DNA of 64,000 nucleotides from Clarkia xantiana subsp. parviflora (GCA_036873135.1 JAPTYO010000002.1:48165452-48229451); one strand, 5' to 3'; positions 19,445 to 31,040 are shown, counted from the first letter of the stretch. The notes: generated by a model not told the origin, from the sequence alone. Numbers and translations are program-made.

Positions 19445-21072
19445 TTGTCGGTTGGGCACGCGGGCCTTGATTGTCGGTTGGGCACGCTTGACCACTTGTC
19501 TTCTTCTTTTTCCAAAGGGCCTTTGCGGAAGTTGAAAGGCTTTTTTTTCCACATTTTGGTTTCTTTCATCTCTTTGGGCTTTTGGAAGTCCGACTGAAAT
19601 GGCCTTTTCTGCTATGGTTGCCACTGCCCATTCTGCTGGTTGCCTTGCGGTGGTCTCGCTGGCTTGTTGTTGTTGTTGTTGTCCTTTGCATGAGCAGCGC
19701 TCAACTTAGCTTTGTTTTGTTGCCTGAACCTTTCCAGGTCCACGAACTCTTTTACTCTTGATGCCAAGTCTTCAAGTGTCTCAGCAGGACGTTTGGACAT
19801 CTTCTCAGCGAGTGCATATCCTTTACGACCCAAGTTTTTTATAAAGGCTCGAACTATCTCTCCCTCGATCAAATTGCCTTGAATGTCAGTGATGTTTTGG
19901 TTGAAATGGATGTAGTAATCCGCCAACGATTCTTCGTTTAGCTGTTGTACATCATTCTACGCGTTCGATCCTTTTAGGAGCGTGCGCTCTCCCATATATC
20001 GTTGTATGAAATTTGCTTTCAAATATGGCCAAGAGGTTACACTCCCGCATGGAAGCAAGAAGAACCAGTGCGCTGCCGTTCCTGCCAGAGTTTGGGGAAA
20101 CATCATGGCCACATGGTGAGGACTATCGGTTCTCCCGAGTAGAGAGGCTTCCTGCTGCTGCACATACTCGATTGGGTCTCCCTTTCCTCGATATGTGTCT
20201 ATCCGGATTCCGTAGAGCACATCAGGCACACGGTTGTGCACAAGTTCATCTGTGAAGGGGTGAGACGCGTTCTCAGCCAACGCGTGCATGCCCTTCATTT
20301 TAGATTCTTTCACCTTCTGTTCAATTATGGCCTCCAGCCCCTTCGACGTGAGCCCTGTGATTGGAACGTCATTATTGACCATTGACCTTCTCCAACCGGT
20401 ATTGCGATACAACCCTGCATGCTCTTGGCTTGTTTCCAGGTAGGAACTCTCCTTGTAGTACTACTGTGAGCGTGGAAGCGGAGGCTGCCTCCACGTCTCT
20501 TCTTGACCCTGCGCCCTATCATAGGGAGTGTACGAACGCGTCGCTCCCTGTCTTGATTCATTCCTTGCTTGCTAATACTGGAATGTGTCTTCCGGATATT
20601 GTTCTCCTCCCTGGAAGGGGTCTTGGCGGGCACCGTTGCCTGACATTGCCCTTGCTGGCATAGCCTGACCAATGAATGGTGGTGGTGGTGGAGGAGGTGG
20701 CATATATCCTTGGCTTCTTAAAGTCTCCCTGAAAGCTAACAACTCTTCCAGCGCAGCCATCTTGGCAGGATTCACTACTGGAGTTGGGTTTGCACCTCTT
20801 TGCGTGCTTCCTGCAGGCATTCCATACGCTCCATGCTCGTACCCTGGTAGAGGTGTGTTGTGCACTCCTGGTTCATGCTGTGCAACCGGCACGCTTCTTG
20901 CAGGCACGGAGGAAGCAGTTGAGGTCACCTCAGGGATGTGAGATGGTCCCGGCTGACTCCTTGCTGGTACCTGTCTACTTGATTGCTCAACACTTGCCTT
21001 CCTCGGGCGGCCTGGGCCTTTCTTCTTTTCTTGCAGGTTGACATTGTCGGGAGGAGGATGATTGCTCGTCAT
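19445..21072 (-). pseudogene. Gag of TE-D, frameshifted
   Basis: Minus-strand Gag starting at the Met at 21072 (MTSNHPPPDN, then GPGRPRKAS). It continues through AALEELLAFRETLRSQGY to a Pro run, then 19957-20412 with AAHWFFLLPCGSVTSWPYL and FIQRYMGERTLLKGSNA, and 19612-19926 with MADYYIHFNQNITDIQ and KMSKRPAETLEDLASRVKEF. It is the homologue of the TE-A Gag. Frames change near 20420-20570, 19940 and 19620. A 26-bp direct repeat containing ATTGTCGGTTGGGCACG sits at the deletion edge (19443-19495). Confidence 0.8.
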
Positions 21073-21109
21073 AGATTGTGGTGCAATATTGCTTCTTGTT
21101 CGATTCCCA

Positions 21110-21123
21110 CAGACGACGCCAAA
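21110..21123 (-). other. Primer binding site of TE-D
   Basis: Minus strand TTTGGCGTCGTCTG next to the 5' LTR, a one-base variant of the TTGGCGCCGTCTG site. Confidence 0.7.
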
Positions 21124-21776
21124 TGTTTCGTCCGAACCCGCTTGTTCTGACGGACTCGACAAATCTTCGCTTTGTTCGCTGTGCTCGATCCTTCAACTCC
21201 ACCCTCCTAACTATAAGCTTGTCGTCCAGACCTGCACACAGGGGTAGTAACCAGCACGGAGGGGGGTGGTGCCGGTTGAGCCCTCTCCGATGCTAAAATG
21301 AGAATTCTAAAGAGAGAAAGCTAGAGAGAAGTCAGAGCTCTTAAGCCAATCTCCATTGAATGTAAAGTAAAATGGATGGCCTAGGCTCCCTATTTATAGG
21401 CAACCTTAGAACCGATCCCGGTTTTTGTGTTGTTCGACGCCGGTTTAAAGGAAAGTGTGAACCGTCGTCTGGTTTGATCGAGGTTGGCTATTAGAAAACT
21501 CTAACTTGGTGTGAGTACACAAATGGAATACGCACGCTGCAGACGACGACTCGGGTCACGTCGGGTTCGGACGATCCTGGCAAGATCCGGGTTGTCTAGG
21601 GCAATTCGGACCTCTCCGGATTGCCTAAGGCAATCCGAAGGTTCAGTCCGGACGCGTGTGTCGCGCGTCCGAACCGTTTTGTACCTCGGGAGCGTATTTT
21701 GACGGTTTATGTGATTTTGACGTGTTTGCGAAGTCCGGAATGTAAATACGAACCCGAATTGGGCATATATCCATCA
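21124..21776 (-). repeat. 5' LTR of TE-D
   Basis: 653 bp, TGTTTCGTCC to ATATCCATCA. A minus-strand TATA box (TATAAATAGGG) lies at about 21391-21401, within the same context as in TE-A. Confidence 0.85.
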
Positions 21777-22220
21777 ATATCCACTTAGCAATATGCAGAC
21801 ATGATAGCTGCTTCGAGAGGCCTGACATGATAGCCACTTAGCAATATGCAGACATGATAGCCGCTCAACGATGCGTGGACATGATAGCCACTTTGCAATG
21901 TGCGTTTTGAAGGTGCGCTTCGAAGGCGTGTGTGTTTCGTGGGTACGTGCGCTCCTTGAGTTGACCCATGCGTTTTGAAGGTGTGTGCGCGCTTGGAGGG
22001 CGTGCGCGGTTGGAGAGCGTGTACGCTTTGAAGGTACGCGCGCTCTGAAGGTGCGCACGCTTGCAGGGTGGGTGCGCGCTTTGAAGGAGTGAGCGCTTTG
22101 AGGTGCGCGCTTGGTATGTGGTGCTTCTCGAAGGATTCCACCTTTTCTTGCAGTGAAATTTTCTTATAAAGTGGTGGTCTTAGAGTTATAGTGGTAAGCC
22201 GTGACTTTTTGTAGCCCCCA
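21777..22220. repeat. Tandem arrays right of TE-D and leader of TE-I
   Basis: 21777-21900 continues the GACATGATAGC array. 21903-22110 is a second array built on TTTGAAGGTGCGCGC. 22110-22220 is non-repetitive sequence running to the primer site of TE-I. No coding sequence is seen. Confidence 0.7.
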
Positions 22221-22812
22221 CAGACGGCGCCAATGATTGATCACGTGCGTCGGGGTTTTTTCTTCGAGTAGACCGTTCGCTCCGAGATCCTTCGTTTGAT
22301 GAATTCTTCTCCTCGTGTCCAGCTCCTTGCGGTCCTACAAGAAGGGGGGTGCCCGACGAACCCTTTCCGATGCTTAAATGAGTACGAGGACTAGAGAGAT
22401 AAAGTATTGTAGAGAGAACTCAGAGCTATCAATAATGAACTTAAGTTGTTAATGAAAGGCATGGTGTTCTATATATAGAGATTGTGGTGCAATAATCCAG
22501 CTAAGGACAATGCTATACCGGGATAGTACATAACCGCGGGTAGGACATGTATATACCCTGTTTGGCATCAGAGGGACCCACTATGTTTGGTAATATCCAC
22601 GTATGTTTTATACGGGCGTCAGGGACTCAAAGTGAGCAATAATAGCGTAACCCGGGTGAAAGGTCACCCGGGTGTCTGAATCGCGAGCGGGGGACGCGAT
22701 AGTCCCGATCTTTTCTGGATGGGGGGTGTCCGTCCAGACCAGAAGAGGGACTCTACTGGTCCAGTTGGAGCCCCCTCATCCGAACTAAATCGGTAATAAT
22801 ACAGACTTGAAT
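22221..22812 (-). repeat. Primer site and 5' LTR of TE-I
   Basis: 22221-22233 is a minus-strand primer site TTGGCGCCGTCTG. The LTR begins at 22234 (TGATTGATCACG). It contains the CTAGAGAGATAAAG and ACTCAGAGCT blocks shared with the TE-A/TE-D/TE-H LTRs and a minus-strand TATATATAG at about 22470-22479. The right end is uncertain. Leftwards its interior is the repeat-rich sequence interrupted by TE-D and TE-C, with no gag or pol, so TE-I looks like a large non-coding element. Confidence 0.6.
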
Positions 22813-25332
22813 TAAAAAAATAAAACCTAATTCAAATTTCATATATATATATATATATATGCATTGTACTAATCAATCAGTAAAAGTAAAGGTAATTTCT
22901 AAGATGATATCTATATAACCAAGTAAGATCACATTATGAACATACCACACAATTCCACTTAGACATTCGAAGAAGATAACAAATGTGTCTCAAGTCTCGA
23001 AGATAAACACTAGCTTATTATATAAAAAATAATTAATTTAAAATAAAGTAATAATTTAATCTACCGTATTTTTAAGTTGAAATTTTTTGTTACTCGAGTT
23101 TTTTTTCAAGGAAATTTTATAACTATATTTGTATACAAGGTTTCTACTTATTATCCTCGGATTGATCGTTTCTGTTTTTGTTTTGTTTTTTTTATAATAA
23201 TATCTTACGTTAGAAGAATCTCACGAAGAAATCCCAATAAAAAACACAATTTTTTTTTTACTAAAAGCAGGAAAAAGAAAAAAACTCTTATAGAAAAAAT
23301 TGACTAAAAATTTCAATGGTTTTTTTTTTACTAAAAGTACCTAAAACAAGAAAAAAAAAAAAAAAAACTAGTGTTAAAATTTGTTCTTGCAGAAATTGAT
23401 CTCATGACTCATAACTAAACACTCAAGCACCTCTCTCATTATCAACGCGCTAAATAGCAAATTATGTCAAGTCATGTCCATAAAATTATTTAACAGTAAT
23501 TTTTTTTTAAAATATACTTATATTATTTAAAAAAAATTCCGAGCCAAGAAGTGTTTATATGTACAAATTCGCAGTTAAAAGAAAAAAAAACCCTACACTA
23601 GGAAATATACTCCCTCTATGTCTATCAATCAAATTTATAAAAATGAAAAATGCTTTTTTGTTTTTTTTTTTTTCATAATGAGAGAGGTGGTTGAGGGAAA
23701 AACATTTCATTTTCTTTCTTCTTATTTTGGCTTTTAGCATCTTTTGTTATTTATTTATTTATACATCTCCCTCCCTATCACTTGATCCAATGCATCTAAA
23801 ACACATGAAAAAGGACAATTAAAGGCAGAAACTAGTGTGTAGTTTTTGTGACACAAGAGGACAATCAAAAACACATGCAATCTAATCCTCTACTACAGCA
23901 TGATTGGCTTGACTGCTTTTCTTCCTTAGCAAGATCATAAGATCAACTTGCTATGAATATGTCATTGACTTCTCTTCCAATTGTCATTTACTTTCCCACT
24001 TTTTCTGTAGTACCAGTACAACTATATGTGATTGCAGTGGCACCATTACCTCTTCATTAATATATATTAACAAACAGAGAACAGTGAATATTTGCCAGGT
24101 TTCAACATGCATATTAATTTTTCCCATTTTGTAAGAGTACCAGCAATGCTACCAAATGTGAAAGTAAAGTCTATTAAGCAAAAGAAATCTATTTTAAGAT
24201 ATTGAAATCCCATTTCTCAGTCACATTTTTTTTAATTATTATTATTAATTCATAAAAACAAAATATACCCTGAAAATATAGAAGATTGTGTAGTCTGATC
24301 CAAAGTATCAAAATAGTTTATGTAGCAATAATTATTTACCAAAGAGGTTAAAAAAAAGATTAAAAATTCTAATGATAGAAGGGTCAATAAGTTGAGGCAT
24401 GCAGCATGATATTAACAGCCTAAACTTTTTGGTGAATAAAAGTAATGAAGCCTTTTATGGTAGTGGGGAGCAACATCAGTTCCTCAACCTGGTAAAACAA
24501 TCATCAAGTTTTCTTCCATAAAGATGGGATTGGTCACCATTACCATTACAAACAAATGGACTTGTATATCGCAAAAACATCAGACATATATATATATATT
24601 GAAGAACACCACATACATTTACAAAATATTATATAATAATAAGGAAACTAATTATTTTAATTTAATAATAATAATTAACTATTATGTCCTCGCACGATCT
24701 CTCCAAAACGGCGTCGAATGTCTTAGTCATCAGCAAATAAAAAATGAATGTGGTACAGTGTCGACGGTGAAAATAAAAATGATGCAGATAATAATTAATA
24801 GGAATTGCATAGTCTTTTGATAGATTCATTGTCCCTACATATATATATATGAATACAGCTAGCTCATACTAGAAAGGTGGCGTTAATTTCAAATCTTGAC
24901 TCTCGATAGTAGATTTATAAGAAACTATAATATAATTGGTTGGAAGAATTTCTGTGTAACAGTGATCGATCTTGTGAACTACACTGCTCCTTAATTAATT
25001 AATTAATGAATTCTGGTTTTGCTGTTATTCAGGTTTCTGGTTCTAATAGCGCGTAATAATAATGTTTGTGGATGAAAAGTCAAAGTAAAGTGGTAGTATT
25101 ATAATTGAGCTATATATAATAATAATAATAATAATGGTAAACAACTAATTAAGTGTACATAGAAAGAAGATGATCACCACTAGAATATAATAAATTCTGG
25201 GAGGACATTATACAGTGTAGAGTATAAGTTGATGATGATGAAGTTGAATAATAGATATGGTAGGTGTTGATGAATTAGAATTAGCATGGATGAAATGAAT
25301 GATATGATGTTGAGGTGCAAGTATAATGGTGT
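22813..25332. other. A+T-rich intergenic DNA downstream of the ERF gene
   Basis: Low-complexity A/T runs, an (AT)n tract at about 22840-22861, several poly-T and poly-A tracts (23100-23720) and no reading frame with protein-like composition. I see no LTR, TIR pair or RNA gene. The part nearest the gene (24840-25332) would contain the ERF 3' region. Confidence 0.6.
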
Positions 25333-26070
25333 TTATGATGCAAGAGCAGGACAGAGCTCAACGGATCCATAGTGAAGAAGCTCCTGAATCATCTGCTGAA
25401 TGTGATCATCTTCCAGTGAATTGGTGCTAATTTGGTTGGGTTCAAACACCCAATTATTATTCCCTACCAGCTGTCCTGTTTCTTCAACAGTCTGGTCCAT
25501 CTTCATGATCTGCTGAGGAAAGTAATGGTTTTTTGTTTCTAATATTAATTGGGAGGAGGGGGAGGATGATTTTGGTGGTGTGGAATTAGCATTAGCATTA
25601 GCATTAGCAGCAGCATTAGCTTTGGTCATCTGTAGTGAAGCCATGTAGCATCTGTGTAGCTTTGCTGTCAGTGTTGCAGATAGAAGCTTTGAGGTTGAAG
25701 AAGAAGAAGAAGAAGACTGAGTCCCATTTGGGAAGTTGGTCCGTGCACGGGGCCCGCACATGAGCCGTGCCGCCTCGTCATACGCTCGAGCCGCGTCCTC
25801 CGCTGTCTCAAATGTCCCCAGCCAAATTCTAGTCTTCCTGAAGTGAGATCCATCCACACAACAGAATGCAACCTTTTTTTTGTTAGTACGTGCTTTTTCT
25901 TTTTTAAAAAAAAAAAAAACATCCTTTTTACTATATATATATTATATTTTAGGAAGATTGCAACAGAAAATTGGAGTTTGTACTTACAAGAGTGGATGTC
26001 GAATCTCAGAGACCCAAGAACCCCAATGCCTTTGTCGAACACCACGATAACGTTGTTGCGGTCGCGCCAT
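25333..26070 (-). CDS. ERF003: AP2/ERF transcription factor, ERF003-like (two exons)
   Basis: Nuclear DNA-binding protein of the AP2/ERF family. Exon 1 is 26070-25988 and exon 2 is 25837-25333, with a 150-nt intron. The donor is CTT|GTAAGT and the acceptor TTCAG|GAAGAC. The spliced product is 195 aa. The single AP2 domain spans about residues 7-64: [20 protein letters not shown], then the helix block [20 protein letters not shown]. The intron falls inside the domain at the HPLL/KTR junction, as in group V ERFs (WIN1/SHN and ERF003). The N-terminus [10 protein letters not shown] is ERF003-like. After the domain come a Ser run, an Ala/Asn repeat from GCATTA-type triplets, and an acidic C-terminal motif [10 protein letters not shown]. 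It would bind GCC-box or DRE-type sites. Orthology rather than paralogy to Arabidopsis ERF003 is inferred. Confidence 0.92.
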
Positions 26071-26240
26071 GGAAATGCGTTAACTAAAGGGCGGCTGCTG
26101 CTGCTGCTGCTGCTAGCTCGTTTTTTCAATTGTGAGGTAGGATGAATGAATGAATGAATAATAATGATGCATGAGAGGGTTTATTTAATTGACAGGTAGG
26201 TGGTGTGGGTTTTCTATATATATATATATAGAGAGAGTTG
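26071..26240 (-). promoter_or_regulatory. 5' leader and core promoter of the ERF gene
   Basis: Minus-strand TATA-rich tract at about 26212-26232, some 145-160 nt before the ATG. The leader holds an AGC triplet run (26092-26112) and no upstream ATG before 26070. A GA/CT run (GAGAGAG at 26231-26237) lies beside the TATA tract. Confidence 0.5.
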
Positions 26241-26929
26241 CAGGAAGGAAATCATAGGCCTTTCTTTCTTTCTGTCACCAATTAAGGGGTGGGCCCCAGA
26301 TCTAAGCATTTTTCTTTTTTTCTTCTTCTTTCTGTAGTTCGCTACTTGACTACCCCTATGGCCAAGTGATGATTCATTTAATACTTCTTATTTTTCTTTT
26401 TATTATTTATTATTATTACTTAATTAATAATTATTTTTTGCATTGGGAAATGATTTATGGATTATGAGGTAATAGAAATATTCAAATTTGACCAATTATA
26501 TAGATTTGAAGTTTTGGATCATCATATGCAGACATATTAAGCGTTAATTTAAATATTTTCATTACATTCTGAATAAATACCGAACTCCACACTAAAATAA
26601 TTCGGGTGCGTAAGTTGAATGGATTTATTTAGTTTACATATGGAGTGTAGACACATATATACTTCGGTGCGTAATGTATCAATGTGTAATAAGTAGGATT
26701 TTTTATTCTTGTGTGTAATTAGATTGGTATGTCTGCACTTACATGGACTCATGCTGACATATCTACAATGTGTTGACATAGAAAAACTAATTGATAAAGT
26801 AAACATTATATGTATAAGTATAGTTTTAAATTTAAACTAAAAACATAACTTAGTCGTCAACTAACATTAATTATAATAAATATTATCATACATATAATTA
26901 ATGCGCAATATATATCTATAGCTGATTTA
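26241..26929. other. Intergenic DNA upstream of the ERF gene
   Basis: A+T-rich with a CTT-rich stretch (26258-26335). No gene or repeat boundary is supported here. It is the likely distal promoter region of the ERF gene. Confidence 0.5.
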
Positions 26930-27689
26930 TTTCTATAATGAAGATAAAATCTATCAGTAAATATATTTTCTCAATCTTTTAAGGTAATTAATTATCCCCA
27001 AATATTCAAAAATCCATAAAAATAGCTCATAATACATCGGTAATTAATGTCACGATTTGACCTCGAGACGACTAACCCTAGCTGTCATGTGACGGCACCG
27101 GCGTTGACGCTTAGGGTTCGATGGGCAACTTGCTAGATCAAATTTTACCTCGATCAAAAATCGAAAGTCCAATTTTGATAAAAATCATGTTTATATTAAA
27201 ATCATGAACACCATACACATGCTTTAATACCACTTTTGGATTCTAGAGAGAATTCATACAGATTAAACCTTAGGTACATGCTAGGTAACTAATACGCAAC
27301 GGAGGGTGTGAAGGAAAATCATGGGGATAATTCATACATATCAAACATAGGCACTTGCTAGGTAAACTAATTACGCAGCGGAAAAGGTGCACATACCTAT
27401 TTTCGTGATCCGATGCCCAAAACTTCAACGAGGGAGTTCACGATCTGCCGGACGGTGTCTTGCGGGAACTCTGATTAAGGAGCAAGCCACATGCAATGGT
27501 CACCACAGCAAAGCAACTTCAATTTGGTTGCTGGATGGATCTCTGGGTGAAATGCTTGTCACAATTCGGCACCTACTTGTTCCTCTAGTGGTTTCGACCA
27601 AACCCTTTGGTAATTAGGGAGAGGGGATTTCTTTGTGACTACTACATTGGAGAAAGTGATTAACCCCGAGAAATCTCCTAACACCTCTT
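26930..27689 (-). mobile_element. TE-B3: leader and partial LTR of the non-coding family
   Basis: 26930-27220 matches the interior/leader of TE-B2 at 5800-6212, including the CAATTAATTA and AATTTTGATAAAAATCATG blocks. 27221-27232 is a degenerate initiator-Met primer site (two mismatches). The LTR starts at 27234 and runs to 27689, where TE-E begins. Within the LTR about 105 bp around the ACGCAGCGGA block is duplicated (27248-27310 and 27333-27395). Confidence 0.6.
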
Positions 27690-28505
27690 TTGGGATCAAA
27701 ATGACGTGGCTTGAACTTCTGGTAATGGACTTCGAGATCTCGTCTGGCTAGCTCCTTTAGGTATCTGTGTCAACCTCGGGGTGACTTAGTTTCCTTTAAG
27801 TGCTTTGTGAAAGGCGAGGACCTGAAAATGGGTGGGGATGGCCCCTGATTCCACTCCGAAGCTTAAGTCAGTAATGGAATATGAGAGAATACTTTAAGAA
27901 GTATGTGACTGTAAATAATAAAAGTATCCCCTATTTATAGGGAAAGAGTACCGACTTTAATATGGCGGCAAGCTTTAACCTTTGATTGGCTGCTTAGTGG
28001 CGGTGGTTGCCTTTTTCTGAGTGGTGGAGAGGGACGGTGCGTGTCAGTAAGTGACAAGAAGGTTGCCACCTCCTCATTCCTTAGTGTTGAAGGTTTCCTC
28101 AACCAGGTGACAAGTAGGTTGCCACAGCGATTTTACCTTGGGAGAAAGGTTTCCTCGAGTTAGAAAATTGACGAGTAGGTTGCTAGTTGTCCTTTCCTTA
28201 AGAGGAAGGTTTCTTCCATAAGACTTGGTTGTCAACTCGACTCTTGCCTTAAGAGGGAGCGTTTGGGGTTTGACTGGTCGCTGGTCTATGAAGACCTTGA
28301 ATGTCGACCTTTCCAAATTTTGGTGTCGACCATCTTTATGGGTTTTGACATTCTGGACGTGATTAGTCGTCGACCCTTTTCATTTTGGGGGTCTCGACTT
28401 ATATGCTCTCAACTTGTACATACTAGTCCATCATAAGATCGTAATCCCACAGGCATCATCTATTCTTGTGAGGTCGTCTCGAATCATATCCAACAATATC
28501 CAACA
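27690..28505 (-). repeat. 3' LTR of TE-E
   Basis: Ends CATATCCAACAATATCCAACA at 28505 and is followed by CTTGCCCCCGAGACATAAG, the complement of a polypurine tract. The left end near 27690 is inferred from the end of TE-B3. A minus-strand TATA box (TATAAATAGGGG) lies at about 27929-27940. Confidence 0.65.
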
Positions 28506-28594
28506 CTTGCCCCCGAGACATAAGTCGTTAGTCTTTTAAATAAAAAAGGGGGTTATGTCGAGTACCTTTTTAATGATGAGAGAAGAGGTTTGAT

Positions 28595-29010
28595 TGTATG
28601 GAGTTGAGGAGTCGTGGAGTCAGTTAAGACTGATCTCCTTTGTAGAGGCGACTTTCGGAAGTCGACAGAGTCATTTATGACTGATCTCCCGAGCGTCACC
28701 GACAGTCGAGGAGTTAGTTAAGACTGATCTCCTTTGTAGAGGCAACTTTCGGAAGTCGAGGGAGTCAGTTATGACTGATCTCCTGAGCGTCGCCGACTAT
28801 ATGGAGTCAAGGAGTCAGTTAAGACTGATCACCTTTGTAGAGGCGACTTTCGGAAGTCGAGGGAGTCAGTTATGACTGATCTCCTGAGTGTCGCCGACTA
28901 TATGGAGTCGAGGAGTCAGTTAAGACTGATCTCCTTTGTAGAGGCGACTTTCGGAAGTCGAGGGAGTCAGTTATGAGCGTCGCCGACTATATGGAGTCGA
29001 AGAGTCCTGT
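28595..29010. repeat. 101-bp tandem array in TE-E 3' region
   Basis: About four copies of a unit of roughly 101 bp containing GAGTCAGTTAAGACTGATCTC, GAGGCGACTTTCGGAAGTC and CGTCGCCGACTATATGGAG. The last unit is shortened. Such arrays in the 3' region are a known habit of Tat-type elements. Confidence 0.85.
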
Positions 29011-29081
29011 TTGACATATCAAAAGGGAAGAAATCATATCTTTATTTATCACTTTATTGTAGTAGATATACAAAATGGTTT

Positions 29082-29747
29082 TTAGACGTAGAATTTCTTC
29101 AGGTGCTCCGCATTAAAAGTCCTATTAAGGTGTTGCCCTTGTGGATCTTCTAATTTGTAGGCGTTGGGACATAGTATGTCGATAACGATGTAAGGACCTT
29201 CCTATTTTGGCACCATCTTCCCCCTTTGATCACTCGTCGATAACTCGTTCCTTCGTAGAACCTTTTCTCCTAGGAAGAATTGTCGTTGTCCTACTTTCCG
29301 GTTAAAATACCTAGTTTTAGCGAGCAATGTCGGCCAATAGAGCCCTTGTCGCAGAGCCTTCATGACCAGGGTTTTGGCTCCCTCATGACATCCAGCGTCG
29401 CCTTTATGCAGGTCTTCCATTATATTTTCCGTTTGATGAGCAGCTACACATCGGAAATAAGGGGTGGAATATCCTCTTTTATAGAGGTACCCATCTAAGA
29501 TCACGAATCGTCATGCCATCCTTTGGATTTTAATTGCTTCTAGTGAGTCTTCTGGGAGATTTCCTTTCTCCAGATAGTTTTGGATAGGGATAATCCATGA
29601 GTCGAGGGCTTGAATGTTGAGAACTTCAACTCTTGCTTCTACGGCAGAGTAGAGGGACTTCTCGATGAAGTGTACTGGCGTTGGTTGGGAATTTCCCAAA
29701 GCAAATTTACTAAGGGTGTCTGCCTCTTGATTGCTTTCTTGAGAAAT
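29082..29747 (-). pseudogene. Integrase of TE-E with catalytic core deleted
   Basis: 29202-29504 reads from the zinc finger (DLHKGDAGCHEG, then LRQGLYWPT) straight into the C-terminal part (KTRYFNRKVGQRQFFLGEKV). The whole D,D-35-E core is missing. The C-terminus continues to a TAA at 29082-29084. 29511-29699 is the RNase H-integrase connection (VHFIEKSL). No integration activity is possible. Confidence 0.8.
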
Positions 29748-29752
29748 AGCCT

Positions 29753-31040
29753 CTATTTGGAATGACGCATGTCCCTTATGAGTCGTCGTACCTCTTCTGC
29801 ATATTTCTTCATATTTTCTCCTTTGGCGACGTAAGTTCCATTTGTCTGGTTGACAATTAATTCAGAATCGCACCGTACCTTTAAATTGGTGATCGCCAAG
29901 CCTTTGGCTATACGAAGGCCTGTTAACAGAGCCTCATATTCGGCTTCATTGTTGGTAGCTCGAAAGGTCAGGGCCAACGCATACCGGAGTGGCTCTCCAT
30001 CTGGTGGCGTTAGTACTAATCCTGACCCACACCCTAAAGAGGAGGATGAGCCATCGGTGAATAGCAACCACGGCATATTTTCGTTGGCAGTGTTCTCTGG
30101 GGTGCCTCTCACATGTTCTTCTTTTGGAAGGACGACGGACTTCGTATTTGGTGTCACCATATTTTCTGCTATAAAGTCGGCCAACGCTTAGCCTTTGATG
30201 GCATTTCGTGGCTCAAAATGGATGTGAAATTCACTAAGCTCCACCGCCAGTTTAACCATCCTTCCCGAAATGTCGGGCTTTTGTAACAGTCGTTTCAGAG
30301 GTTGATTGGTAAGTACCGTGATTTCATGGGCGTGAAAATAAGGTCGTAATTTTCTCACCGTTATTAGTAGAGTGTATAGATACTTCTCAATCTCCATGTA
30401 GTTGGCTTCGGCGACGCCAAAAAGCTTGCTAACATAATAGAATGGGATCTGGATGTTGCATGTTTCTTTGATGAGTACCGAGCTCACCGCCGTCGGGCTT
30501 ACGCTTAGGTAGAGGAACAAGGGATCCTCAGGTAGTGGTTTCGTCAAGGCGGGAAGCGAGTGTAGATGCTTTTTTAGCTGTTGGAAAGCTTCTTCGCATT
30601 CATGCGTCCACTCGAACTTCTCTGCTCTCAGGATTTTAAAGAAAGGAATGGATTTATCTCCTATCTTTCCAGGAATTTTCCCAGGGAGGCTAACATTCCA
30701 TTGAGACTTTATACCTCTGTATGGCATGTAGGCGAGGACATTTCTTCTATAGCGGTAACCTTTTCTAGGTTAGCTTCAATCCCTCTCTGGCTAACCATAA
30801 AACCCAGAAATTTTCCAGACTGCACACCAAAAGCACACTTGGTCGGATTCAATATTACTTGATGGCGTCGCATGCATGCAAACACTTTTTCTAGATCTTG
30901 GACATGGTCTTGACCCCACTTTGTTTTGACCAACATGTCGTCGACATAGGTCTCCATGTTCCTCCCTATCATGGATTTGAAGAGCTTGTTGACCATTCGT
31001 TGATAAGTGTTGCATACAGCTCCTCCTAGTGTTGTTCTCT
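29753..31040 (-). pseudogene. RT (C-terminal half) and RNase H of TE-E
   Basis: 30709-30996 carries RT motif YVDDMLVKT and NPTKCAFGVQSGKFLGFMVS. 30188-30727 carries the thumb/connection with FFKILRAEKFEWTHECEEAF and KLRPYFHAHEITVLTN. 29753-30184 is RNase H with LFTDGSSSSLGCGSGLVL and NEAEYEALLTGLRIAKG. RT upstream of VNKLF is lost at about 31010-31040, and there is a frame change near 30720 where thumb sequence is missing. Confidence 0.8.

Larger units (their letters stand above)
19170..21776 (-). mobile_element. TE-D: internally deleted Tat-lineage element (LTR-gag-LTR fragment)
   Basis: Same family as TE-A. The 5' LTR is complete (21124-21776), followed on the minus strand by the primer site (21110-21123) and gag (to 19445). 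The frame then runs directly into a truncated 3' LTR (19170-19443). Protease, RT, RNase H and integrase are all missing. The flanks read ATAGT on the left and ATATC on the right, where the uninterrupted array has ATAGC. This fits a 5-bp target duplication with one change each. Confidence 0.8.
27690..31040 (-). mobile_element. TE-E: deleted Ty3/gypsy element
   Basis: Minus-strand element with a 3' LTR (27690-28505), a tandem-repeat 3' region (28595-29010), an integrase lacking its core (29082-29747), RNase H and part of RT (29753-31040). The RT, protease and gag upstream of 31040 are gone, as is the 5' LTR. Its pol is related to TE-C/F/G but more distant, and it has no antisense gene: only about 575 bp lie between the polypurine tract and the end of pol. 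Confidence 0.75.

Noticed and set aside
23555..23740. A Stowaway-like MITE start (ACTCCCTCTATGTC) near 23607
   Set aside because: I found no matching inverted end or TA duplication downstream.
25668..26129. The minus-strand frame running through the ERF intron as an alternative N-terminus
   Set aside because: It lacks an ATG, reads the first exon in the wrong frame and would destroy the AP2 domain. The spliced frame restores the domain exactly.
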